From the NCBI GenBank assembly GCA_964630925.1, contig CAZVZK010000005.1, forward strand, positions 1 through 64,000: a stretch of 64,000 nucleotides of DNA, given 5' to 3'. Shown here in pieces: positions 23,303-30,752 of the stretch. The stretch is from RGDT01 sp964630925. Its GTDB lineage: Bacteria > Planctomycetota > Planctomycetia > Gemmatales > Gemmataceae. A model generated the notes under the pieces. It saw nothing but the letters and a program-made list of their open reading frames with translations, was not told the DNA's origin and did no database searches. Within the stretch, counting starts at the first letter, position 1, and each line of letters opens with the position of its first letter. The position numbers and the translations under genes are program-made.

Positions 23303-24859
23303 TCAATCCGCCGCCTCCAGCCACCGCGCCGGGATCGTGAACCAGAACGTGCTGCCCACGCCCGGCTCGCTGTCCACGCCGATCCGCCCCCCGTGCCGCT
23401 CCACGATCCGCTTGCAGATCGACAGCCCGATCCCGTTCCCCTCGTACTCGTCACGCCCGTGCAGCCTCTGGAACATCTCGAAGATCCGCTCGCGGAACCG
23501 CGGCTCGATCCCGATCCCATTATCCTTCACCCGGAACACCCACTCCGACTGCTCGAACGACGCCGACACCTCCACCCGCGGGGCCGCCCCGTTCCGCGCG
23601 AATTTCAGCGCGTTGCCCACCAGGTTCTGGAACAGCTGGGTCATCTGCGACAAGTCCGCCCGCAGCCGCGGCAGGTGCCGCGCCGTCACCTCCGCCCGCG
23701 TCTCCTCGATCCGCGGCGCCAGGTTCGCCAGCGCCTTGCCCAGCGCCTGCCCCGCGTCCGCCTCCGTCAGCGGCTTCGCCTCCGTCGTCACCCGCGAGTA
23801 CGACAGCAGGTCCTCGATCAGCCCGCGCATCCGCCGCGCCCCGTCGCACGCGAAATGCAGGTACTGCTTGCCGCGCTCGTCCAGGCCGTCGCCCAGGCGC
23901 TTCTCCAGGAGCTGCGTGAAGTTGAGGACCATCCGCACCGGCTCCTGAAGGTCGTGCGAGGCGACGTAGACGAAGCGCTCCAGCTCGGCGTTGCTCCGCC
24001 GCAGCTCGTCGTTGAGCCGCTCCAGGTCGGCCAGCGCCTTCTCCAGGTCACGCGCCGCCCGCCGCGACGCCGTCGCGCTCCAGAACGCCCCCTGCACCCC
24101 GACCACCCTGTCCTCGGCGTTGAACACCGGCGCGATCACCGACTGCACGTACTCCGGCTCCTGCTCGGCGTCGCCGCCTTCGCGGCGCCCGCAGCGGCAG
24201 TGCGGCCCGCACTTGCCCGGCTGATGCTCTTCCAGCCTCTCCAGCACGCAGCGCGAGTCGATCACCTGCCGCTCCAGCAGGCCGTACCCCTCCGCCAGCC
24301 CCGCCGGCAGGAAGTCGGCGTCCGCGCGCATCAGCAGCTCGTCCTCCGTCAGCGCCATCGTGCGGCAGAACGCGCGGTTGGCGAACAGGTACCGCCCCTC
24401 GGTGTCCTTGCGGTACAGGCACAGCGGCAGCCCCTCGACCAGGGAGCGGTACATGGCCTGCGTGTCGCGGAGCATCCGCCGCGACGTGACGTTGCGCAGC
24501 ACCACCACCGCCCCGCCGCCGGGCACGGGCCGGGCCGACATTGACAAATAGATGCCGTCGGCCTGATAGGGGGGGCGGAAGAAGGCGTCGGCCTCGGAGG
24601 TGTGGCCGCGGAGGGCGCGGGCGAGGGGCAGCTCGCGGTCGGGGTACCACCCGGTGCGGTCAGGCAGCCAGAATGTCTGCTTCTTGGCCCACTCGTCGGC
24701 GGTCAGCCCGGCGAGCTGCATCCCGAGGAGGCGCCCCGCGGCCGGGTTGCACAGGACGATGACGCCCTTGTCGTCGGCGGCGACGACGCCGTCCTGCATG
24801 CCGTGGAGGATGGCCTCCATGAGCGCCGGCCGGTCGAGGGTGTCGTGTTCGTCACTCAT
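23303..24859 (-). CDS. PAS-domain sensor histidine kinase
   Basis: 518 residues from the ATG at 24859; a longer frame would begin inside the promoter. There is no membrane segment, so it is probably cytoplasmic. PAS 1 (about 10-135: 'ILHGMQDGVVAADDKGVIVL') and PAS 2 (about 140-270: 'LPLCLYRKDTEGRYLFANRA') are followed by a coiled linker ('LEKALADLERLNDELRRSNA'). The HisKA phospho-acceptor His is near residue 301 ('YVASHDLQEPVR'). The ATPase domain has N-box 'NLVGNALKFA', 'DNGIGIEP', and 'GNGIGLSICKRIVERHGG'. PAS 2 contains an unusual Cys cluster ('KCGPHCRCGR') that could bind metal. No response regulator is adjacent. Confidence 0.88.
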   Translation of the reverse strand: MSDEHDTLDRPALMEAILHGMQDGVVAADDKGVIVLCNPAAGRLLGMQLAGLTADEWAKKQTFWLPDRTGWYPDRELPLARALRGHTSEADAFFRPPYQADGIYLSMSARPVPGGGAVVVLRNVTSRRMLRDTQAMYRSLVEGLPLCLYRKDTEGRYLFANRAFCRTMALTEDELLMRADADFLPAGLAEGYGLLERQVIDSRCVLERLEEHQPGKCGPHCRCGRREGGDAEQEPEYVQSVIAPVFNAEDRVVGVQGAFWSATASRRAARDLEKALADLERLNDELRRSNAELERFVYVASHDLQEPVRMVLNFTQLLEKRLGDGLDERGKQYLHFACDGARRMRGLIEDLLSYSRVTTEAKPLTEADAGQALGKALANLAPRIEETRAEVTARHLPRLRADLSQMTQLFQNLVGNALKFARNGAAPRVEVSASFEQSEWVFRVKDNGIGIEPRFRERIFEMFQRLHGRDEYEGNGIGLSICKRIVERHGGRIGVDSEPGVGSTFWFTIPARWLEAAD

Positions 24860-24893
24860 GCCGGGCAATCGCCGTGGGTGAGGAATCACCATG

Positions 24894-24922
24894 ACGATAG
24901 GCGAGCGGCCCAGGCCGGTCAA
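24894..24922 (-). promoter_or_regulatory. Sigma70-type promoter for the PAS kinase
   Basis: On the minus strand, TTGACC (24917-24922), a 17-bp spacer and TATCGT (24894-24899), 35 bp before the ATG at 24859. The -35 matches at 5 of 6 and the -10 at 4 of 6 positions. Confidence 0.55.
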
Positions 24923-24964
24923 CCAGAAACACGCGGGCCCGCCCCCCCTGGCTGCCGGCCGATC

Positions 24965-25642
24965 TCAACCCCGCGTGTCCCATTCGCCGCGCGGGGCCTT
25001 GTCGAGGTCGGCGAGCATCTTCTGGCGCAGCGACTCGGCCAGGGGGACGAACGCCCCCTTCATCGCGTCGTACACGGTCACCGCCCCGTGCTCGAAGTCG
25101 TAGACCCAGCCGTGCAGCCGCATCGCCCGCGTCTCCATGGCCCGCGCCACCGCGGGGTGGCCGCGCAGCCGCTCGAGCTGGAGGAGCACGTTCAGCTCGA
25201 TGGCCTTCGTGAGGTGGGCGAGGTCGTCGGCGGAGCCGGGGCCCAGCGTCCCGAGGATCGGGCGCGAATGCTCGACCCAGGCGGCCACACTCGGCAGCTT
25301 GTCCAGCCCGCCGGGCGTCAACAGGCCGTGGACGGCCCCGCAGCGGGTGTGCCCGCAGACGATGGCGTCGCGCACACGCAGGACGGAGACGGCGTACTCG
25401 ATGGTGGCGTCCTCGCCGCCCTTGACCAGCCCGTGCGGCGGGACGATGTTGCCGGCGTTACGCAGGACGAACAGCTCGCCGGGTTGAGTCTGCGCCAGCA
25501 GATCCGGGCTGACACGCGAGTCCGAACAGGTGATGAACAGCGCCAGCGGCGCCTGCCCCTCCGCCAACTTCTGGAACAGCTCCTTCTTGTCGCCGTGGAC
25601 CCGCCGCTGGTAATTCATCACGCCTTGCAATATCCGCGTCAT
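24965..25642 (-). CDS. Beta-class carbonic anhydrase
   Basis: 225 residues, standard length. Zinc ligands are Cys39 ('TCSDSR'), His98 and Cys101 ('GHTRCGAV'), with the Asp41/Arg43 dyad of the active beta class. It interconverts CO2 and bicarbonate in the cytoplasm. It lacks a signal peptide. The gene is divergent from the receptor-kinase gene across a 90-bp gap, which contains a weak TTCGCG-17 bp-TACACT element (25690-25718) reading towards this gene. A bestrophin-type anion channel lies beyond the kinase, so the three may serve bicarbonate handling; that link is inferred. Confidence 0.9.
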   Translation of the reverse strand: MTRILQGVMNYQRRVHGDKKELFQKLAEGQAPLALFITCSDSRVSPDLLAQTQPGELFVLRNAGNIVPPHGLVKGGEDATIEYAVSVLRVRDAIVCGHTRCGAVHGLLTPGGLDKLPSVAAWVEHSRPILGTLGPGSADDLAHLTKAIELNVLLQLERLRGHPAVARAMETRAMRLHGWVYDFEHGAVTVYDAMKGAFVPLAESLRQKMLADLDKAPRGEWDTRG

Positions 25643-25732
25643 CCAATGCCCCCCGTCCCCGCGACGCCCACGTTCCCTAAGATGAGAACAGTGTAGCAGA
25701 CTCCTTCCCCCGCGCGAACGCGAAGTAGGCCG

Positions 25733-28057
25733 ATGGCAACCGACTTCCAGTGCCCCAGCCCGGAGTCCATCGAGGATCTGCTCGCCAACCGCCTCCCCCA
25801 GGCGCTGGCAGAGGAAGTCCGCCGCCACATCGCCGGCTGCGCCGCCTGCCGCGAGCGGACCCAGAGCCCCCGGTACCCCTTCCTGGGGCCGCCCGCCGAG
25901 CCGGGCGAATTGGGCCGGCTCGGGCCGTTCCGCATCCGCGGCCTGCTCGGCGAGGGGGGGATGGGGATCGTCTTCGACGCGGAGGACGAGAACCTGCACC
26001 GCCCGGTGGCGCTCAAGGTCCTCCGCCCCGACAAGGCGCTGCCCGGGATGCGCGATAAATTCCTCATCGAGGCCCGCCTCCTCGCCCAGATCGACCAGCC
26101 CAACGTCGTCCACATCTACCACGTCGATGAGGAGGGCGGCCTGCCGTACATGGCGATGGAGCGGCTCCAGGGCGAGACCCTCGATCAGCGCCTCCGCCGC
26201 GAGGGGTCGATCCCGGCGTCGGAGGCCCTGTCGATCACGCGCCGCGTCGCCGACGGGCTGGTGGCCGTCCACGACAAGCACCTCGTCCACCGCGACATCA
26301 AGCCGGCCAACATCTGGCTCGAGCTGGGCCAGGGGGGCCGCCTGGAGCGCGTCGTCCTCCTCGACTTCGGGATCGCCCGCCGGACGACCGACAAGGCCCG
26401 CCAGGGCGCGACCATCGTCGGCACGCCGTCCTACATGGCCCCCGAGCAGGCGCTCGGGCAGGAGGTGGACGCGCGGTCGGACCTGTACGGCCTCGGGTGC
26501 GTGCTTTACCGCATGGTCACGGGCCGCCCGCCGTTCCCCGGCGAGGGCGAGGAGACCGAGGCGGTCCTGCAGGCGGCCATCGCCGGCGAGGCGCCGCCGG
26601 TGGCCGGGGTGGTGCCGTCGCTGCCCGCGCCCATCGCCAAACTCATCCACGACCTGATGAGCCGCGACCCCGCCGGGCGCCCCGCCAGCGCCAGGGACCT
26701 GATCGCCCGCCTCGAGGCGCTGGGCGACGGGCCCGCGGCGCCGTCCTCGGCGGCGCGGCCGCGTCTGCCCGGCCGGGCCGGCATCCTGATCGGCGCCGCC
26801 ACCGTCCTGGTGGCCACCCTGGCCGCGGTGTTCGGCATCTGGCGTGCCTGGGGCAACTGGGGCGGCAACGGCGGTCTGCCGACGGGGGAGCCGATCCACG
26901 TCGGCGTCCTGCACTCCCTGACCGGGACGCTGTCGTTGCACGAGAAGCCCATCGTCCACGCCACGCACCTTGCCATCGATGAAATCAACGAAGCCGGCGG
27001 CGTCCTGGGCAGGCCGCTCAAGGCCTTCACCGAGGACGGCGCCTCCGACGAGGACACGTTCGCGGAGCGGGCGCGCTGGCTGATCCGCGACAAGGGCGTC
27101 GCGGCCGTGTTCGGCTGCTGGGCGTCGGCGGCGCGCAAGAAGGTGGGCAACGTGTGCCTGGACGAGGGCCGACTCCTCTTCTACCCCACCGCCTACGAGG
27201 GCCTGGGCGACAAGCCGTCGGTGGTCTACCTCGGCGGCTCGCCCAACCAGACGATGATCCCCCTCGTCCAGTGGGCCTATAGCCATTTGAAACGTCGCCG
27301 CTTCTACCTCCTCGGGTCGGAGAACGTCGATTCCCACGCCGACAACGCCACCGTCCGCCACGAGATCAAGGACCTGGGCGGCCAGGTCGTCGGCGAACGC
27401 TACGTCCTGGTGGGCGAGACGGCCCTGGATGACGTCGCCGACGACGTGAAGAACAGCAAGGCCGACTTCATCGTCAACACCCTCGACGGGCAGAGCAACA
27501 TCGCCTTCCTGAAGGCGCTACGCTCGCGTGGCATCCGCCCGCCGGAGGTGCCGACCGCGTGGTGCTCGATCAGCGAGAGTGAGCTGGGGCTGTTCAAGGT
27601 CGATGACATGGTGGGCGACTACACGGCGGCCAACTACTTCGAGAGCCAGGACACCGGCGCCAACAGGGCGTTCGTGGCCCGCTTCAACGCCCGCTTCCCC
27701 GGCGAGCGGGTCAGCGACGCCATGCAGACCGCCTACACCGGCGTCTACCTGTGGAAGAAGGCCGTGGAGAAGGCGGGGACGACGGAGACGGCGGCGGTCC
27801 GGGCGGCCCTCAAGGGCCTGTCGGTGGACGGGCCGAAAGGGTCGATCCGCATCTCCGACGACTACCACGCCTGGCGGACGGCGCGCGTGGGGCGGATCGT
27901 GTCGCGGGCCGGCCGGCCCGAGTTCGAGGAGGTGTACAGCACGCCGGCCCCCGTGGCCCCGGAGCCGTTCCCGGAGTGGCGGACCCGCCCGGAGTGGGAG
28001 AAGTTCCTCTCCGACCTCCATTCCAAATGGGGCGGGCGCTGGGAGAAACACAAGTAA
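25733..28057 (+). CDS. Ser/Thr kinase fused to a UrtA-like solute-binding domain (transmembrane receptor kinase)
   Basis: 774 residues. The N-terminus has a ZAS-like 'HIAGCAAC' metal-binding motif (about 32-39). A Hanks-type kinase domain follows (about 63-330): Gly loop 'GEGGMG', Lys in 'VALKVL', 'HRDIKPAN' near 186 and 'DFG' near 210, all intact. One transmembrane helix (about 350-370) precedes an outer domain (about 387-740). This is a periplasmic-binding-protein fold of the urea/short-chain-amide type: 'VGVLHSLTGTLSLHE', 'VAAVFGCWASAARKKV', 'RLLFYPTAYEG', close to UrtA. Ligand binding outside should control phosphorylation inside. Such fusions are known in planctomycetes but the ligand is not. 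It is divergent from carbonic anhydrase. Confidence 0.88.
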   Translation: MATDFQCPSPESIEDLLANRLPQALAEEVRRHIAGCAACRERTQSPRYPFLGPPAEPGELGRLGPFRIRGLLGEGGMGIVFDAEDENLHRPVALKVLRPDKALPGMRDKFLIEARLLAQIDQPNVVHIYHVDEEGGLPYMAMERLQGETLDQRLRREGSIPASEALSITRRVADGLVAVHDKHLVHRDIKPANIWLELGQGGRLERVVLLDFGIARRTTDKARQGATIVGTPSYMAPEQALGQEVDARSDLYGLGCVLYRMVTGRPPFPGEGEETEAVLQAAIAGEAPPVAGVVPSLPAPIAKLIHDLMSRDPAGRPASARDLIARLEALGDGPAAPSSAARPRLPGRAGILIGAATVLVATLAAVFGIWRAWGNWGGNGGLPTGEPIHVGVLHSLTGTLSLHEKPIVHATHLAIDEINEAGGVLGRPLKAFTEDGASDEDTFAERARWLIRDKGVAAVFGCWASAARKKVGNVCLDEGRLLFYPTAYEGLGDKPSVVYLGGSPNQTMIPLVQWAYSHLKRRRFYLLGSENVDSHADNATVRHEIKDLGGQVVGERYVLVGETALDDVADDVKNSKADFIVNTLDGQSNIAFLKALRSRGIRPPEVPTAWCSISESELGLFKVDDMVGDYTAANYFESQDTGANRAFVARFNARFPGERVSDAMQTAYTGVYLWKKAVEKAGTTETAAVRAALKGLSVDGPKGSIRISDDYHAWRTARVGRIVSRAGRPEFEEVYSTPAPVAPEPFPEWRTRPEWEKFLSDLHSKWGGRWEKHK

Positions 28058-28218
28058 CAGGGGTCAGGGGGAAGGGGTTAGGGCTGCCCTCACCTGAACA
28101 CTTTCAACCCCGCGTGGCGGCCCTCCCGATACCTGATCACAAGGCCGCTGGCTGTTTCCTGGCTGCTGGATGCTGGCTGTTCTGCTGACCCCCTGACCCC
28201 CTGACCCCTGACCCCTGT
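28057..28218. repeat. Intergenic inverted repeat with CTGACCCC units
   Basis: ACAGGGGTCAGGGG (28057-28070), overlapping the kinase stop region, is the exact reverse complement of CCCCTGACCCCTGT (28205-28218), which overlaps the GTG start of the next gene. The right side carries four CTGACCCC-like units in a row (28184-28215), and the middle has repeated CTGGCTG runs. There is no gene inside. The arms could pair over about 130 nt in RNA. Confidence 0.55.
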
Positions 28219-29125
28219 GATTGAGTACGACCGCAACTCCTGGTGGCGGATCGCCTTCGCCTGGGGCGGGACCGTCCTCCCCCACGTCATCTTCCGCGTC
28301 GGCCTCCTGACCGCCCTCGCGCTCGGCGTGGCGTACCTGTATGAGTTCGTCCCGAGCAACAGGGACGGCTCCAAGCCGGGCCTCTCCGAGCTGGGGCACA
28401 GCGTCCTCGGCGTCGCCCTCAGCATGCTCATCGTCTTCCGCACCAACAGCTCCAACAACCGCTTCTGGGAGGCCCGCTCCCTGTGGGGGGCGCTCGTCAA
28501 CACGACCCGCAACCTCACCCGCGCCGCCGCCGCCTACGCGCCCCCCGCCGACGAGATGGCCCGACTCATCGGCGCTTACGTCGTCATGGTCCGCGAGCAG
28601 CTCCGCGGCCACCCCGACCCGGAGGTGTTGCGCCCCCTGCTGCCGGGCCGCATCGTTGACCGCCTCCGCGGCGCCGCCAACCCCGCCAGCATCCTCGCCG
28701 GCCTCATGAGCGAGTGGATCGCCGAGCGCCTCCGCTCCGGCCAGCTCGACCCGATCATGGCCTGCCGCCTCGAGGAGGAGGTGGCCGAACTCCTCGACGC
28801 CCAGGGCGCCTGCGAGAAGATCCTCAAGACCCCCCTCCCCTTCGTCTACGCCGCCCTCATCAAGCAGATCCTCCTGATGTACCTCGTCACCCTGCCCCTC
28901 GTGCTGGTCCCGCGCATGGGCTACCTGGCCCCGCTCGTGGTCGCCGGCGTGTCCCTCGGCATGATGGGCATCGAGGAGGCCGGCGTCGAGATCGAGTGCC
29001 CCTTCGGCGTGGACCCCAACCACCTCCCGCTTGAGACGATCTGCGCCGCCATCGGACGCGACACCGCCGACCTGGCCCGCATGGTAGGCCCCGACAAGGG
29101 CCGCACCGATTCGCTGGCCGGCTGA
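28217..29125 (+). CDS. Bestrophin-family anion channel
   Basis: 302 residues with a GTG start. Bestrophin hallmarks are present: the N-terminal 'YDRNSWWRIAFAWGGTVLP', the conserved 'FRTNSSNNRFWEARSLWGAL' at about residues 75-94, and the C-terminal 'EIECPFGVDPNHLPLETI'. Four hydrophobic segments fit the pentameric channel fold (PF01062). Bacterial bestrophins conduct cations or anions; some algal relatives are linked to bicarbonate uptake. Here it follows a receptor-type kinase and a carbonic anhydrase, which suggests but does not prove a bicarbonate or chloride role. The start lies inside the right arm of an inverted repeat. Confidence 0.85.
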   Translation: MIEYDRNSWWRIAFAWGGTVLPHVIFRVGLLTALALGVAYLYEFVPSNRDGSKPGLSELGHSVLGVALSMLIVFRTNSSNNRFWEARSLWGALVNTTRNLTRAAAAYAPPADEMARLIGAYVVMVREQLRGHPDPEVLRPLLPGRIVDRLRGAANPASILAGLMSEWIAERLRSGQLDPIMACRLEEEVAELLDAQGACEKILKTPLPFVYAALIKQILLMYLVTLPLVLVPRMGYLAPLVVAGVSLGMMGIEEAGVEIECPFGVDPNHLPLETICAAIGRDTADLARMVGPDKGRTDSLAG

Positions 29126-29247
29126 GCCGACGACACGCCTCCCTTGCGTGCGTGGTGCCGCCTCGGTATCCGTTCATCCGGGTGAACGTGCATCCGCTTG
29201 CCGCTCGCCGCGTCGGGGACGAGTAACCGTACAGGCGTGGTTGGGAA

Positions 29248-29541
29248 CTAGACGGAAGTAGACACTGTGGTTGATCGGCGGGTGCGAATTGCATTGCATT
29301 GCACCCCCCCAGGCGAGACTGCTGAAAAACTCGGTTTCGTCGACGTAAGTCCGTAAAAGTCGTCCTCGCGGGACACGAACTTTACGGACTTACGTCGAGT
29401 CGAGGGGGTTTTTCAGCAGTCTCCAGGAACCCCCCTGCAATGCAAATCCTGGGCGGGATTTGCATTTCACGGCAAGCGGTCAGACCGCCGACACCAGCGT
29501 CGTGGCCGCCCTCCCCGTCTCATTTTGTCCAACTCCTGATG
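29248..29541. repeat. Outer palindromic repeat element, copy 2 (inverted)
   Basis: The 550-bp gap 29126-29675 has no gene. Most of it is the inverted copy of the element at 22983-23269: tandem TGCATT units on the left (29288-29302), a stem-loop of TGCAATGCAAAT and ATTTGCATTTCA on the right (29436-29469), and a right end GTCTCATTTTGTCCAACTCC that matches the reversed left end of copy 1. The inner 109-bp element sits between the arms. Boundaries are approximate. Confidence 0.7.
29315..29423. mobile_element. Inner 109-bp palindromic element (MITE-like), copy 2
   Basis: Identical to 23096-23204 and in the same orientation in the window, although the surrounding outer element is inverted. It is flanked by CAGG-containing sequence on both sides (CAGGC left, CAGGA right), consistent with insertion at the same CCTGG/CCAGG target. 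It has the same terminal and internal inverted repeats and is non-coding. Confidence 0.8.
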
Positions 29542-29639
29542 GATGTCGGGTCAACGGTTACCCGATGATCTTAGGCGAGCGGGCCCGTGAGTGGCCCGAG
29601 TGACCCACGCGCGCCGCCACACGCCATGTATGTAACAGC

Positions 29640-29669
29640 TTGAACACCGCTCGTTCACTGTGGTATAAT
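29640..29669 (+). promoter_or_regulatory. Sigma70-type promoter, possibly leaderless
   Basis: TTGAAC (29640-29645), an 18-bp spacer and a perfect TATAAT (29664-29669). The ATG of the next gene is at 29676, only 6 bp after the -10. Transcription would begin at or beside the start codon, leaving no room for a ribosome binding site. Confidence 0.65.
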
Positions 29670-29675
29670 CCCAGC

Positions 29676-30059
29676 ATGAACGCCGTGGCGCGCTCCACCC
29701 TGCTCCTGATCACCCTCCTGACGGCAATGCCGCCGGGCTGGTGCTGCGCTGCCTTCCGGCTCATCCCGCACGCCTCCGCCGAGTCGGCCCCCGCCCCCGC
29801 CGCCTGCTGCTGCTGCTGCCCGGACCCGACACCGGACGTCCCCGACCAACCCGCACCCATGCCGACCCCCTCGTGGTGCTGCCAGCGTGAGCCAGCCACA
29901 CCGACGAAGGCCGAGCCCGCCGACGCCTCGCCCGCGCCGTCGCTCCTCGACACCGTGCCCGCGTTCGCGCCCGCCGTCACCGTGTGTGATCTGGCCCCGC
30001 CGGCGGCCCGCATCGCTAACCCACCGCCCCGCGTCCTCCACTGCCTGTGGCTCTGTTGA
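29676..30059 (+). CDS. Cys- and Pro-rich exported protein of unknown function
   Basis: 127 residues. The hydrophobic N-terminus (about 8-20) looks like a signal peptide or anchor. The rest is Pro/Ala-rich with Cys in clusters: 'WCC' near 24, five consecutive Cys near 44-48 (encoded by a TGC run), 'WCC' near 68, and 'HCLWLC' at the end, 12 Cys in total. There is no known domain. The promoter 6 bp upstream argues for the ATG at 29676. A second, even more Cys-rich gene starts 75 bp downstream on the same strand, so the two may be coexpressed. Metal binding or disulfide-rich surface packing is possible; neither is proven. Confidence 0.65.
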   Translation: MNAVARSTLLLITLLTAMPPGWCCAAFRLIPHASAESAPAPAACCCCCPDPTPDVPDQPAPMPTPSWCCQREPATPTKAEPADASPAPSLLDTVPAFAPAVTVCDLAPPAARIANPPPRVLHCLWLC

Positions 30060-30133
30060 GCCGATCCGCGCGTCTCGCCCGAGCCGTCGCGTCTCGATCC
30101 TCAACAGACCCATCACGCAAGTGGAGATGACTC

Positions 30134-30379
30134 ATGCGCTACCTGATCCTGTTCGCGTTCGTGGCCCTGTTCGCCCTGACCGCCGGCCTGACCCAGGCCG
30201 GCCTCCCCGCCACCCCGGCCGCCGGCTGCGCCTGCGGCACCGCGTGCGACTGCTGCGGCTGCTGCCAGGGCGGCGTCTGCGTCTGCGACGTGTGCACCTG
30301 CTGCCAGGGCGCGGCCACCTGCTGCGTCCCCGGCGCCGCGTGCTGCGCCGAGGGCGCCGCGTGCTGCGCCGCCAAGTGA
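30134..30379 (+). CDS. Small secreted Cys-rich peptide, metallothionein-like composition
   Basis: 81 residues. A good signal peptide (1-22, ends TQA) is followed by about 58 residues containing 18 Cys, mostly as CC, CxC and CxxC ('CDCCGCCQGG', 'CTCCQGAATCC', 'GAACCAEGAACC'). There are no aromatic residues in the mature part. GGAG 7 nt before the ATG supports the start. The composition resembles metallothioneins, but these are cytoplasmic and this one is exported; a disulfide-rich or metal-binding envelope peptide is the cautious reading. It follows another Cys-rich exported protein. I know of no named family that fits. Confidence 0.75.
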   Translation: MRYLILFAFVALFALTAGLTQAGLPATPAAGCACGTACDCCGCCQGGVCVCDVCTCCQGAATCCVPGAACCAEGAACCAAK

Positions 30380-30497
30380 CGTGACCTGACGGACCGCCGG
30401 GCGGCGGCATACGTCGCCCGGCCTCGTCGGAGCGCGCCACCGCCGGTATCAAGAGGGGCATCAACACGCGCGAGCCCTTCCTCGACAAGGTGCGACC

Positions 30498-30728
30498 ATG
30501 ACCGCCGGCCATATCGCCACGCTCATCAACGCCGGCATCGGCGTCCTCATCGGCGTCTACGTCTCGCTCCTGGGCCACCGCGTCATCGGCAAGAAGCCGG
30601 GGGTGAGCCCGGAGTACGACAAGTGGCACAAGGACCACGGCAGCCTGCTCCGTGTCCTCGGCCCCGTCATCGCGGTCTGCTCGGCGTTGGTAGCGCTGGC
30701 CGACCTGGCCAACCGTGCCCGCGACTGA
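30498..30728 (+). CDS. Small two-helix membrane protein
   Basis: 76 residues with two predicted membrane helices (about 5-25, 'IATLINAGIGVLIGVYVSLL', and about 50-70, 'VLGPVIAVCSALVALADLA'). They are joined by a short basic/polar loop ('HRVIGKKPGVSPEYDKWHKD'). There is only a weak ribosome binding site. No family is recognised. It ends 24 bp before the convergent TIGR02996 gene. It is real by composition and membrane pattern; its role is unknown. Confidence 0.55.
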   Translation: MTAGHIATLINAGIGVLIGVYVSLLGHRVIGKKPGVSPEYDKWHKDHGSLLRVLGPVIAVCSALVALADLANRARD

Positions 30729-30752
30729 CGCCCGCCGTGAACGCCTCTCCGG

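Noticed and set aside
28184..28218. CTGACCCC repeats as a CRISPR array
   Set aside because: Units are 8-9 bp with no spacers and no cas genes nearby; they belong to a simple inverted repeat.
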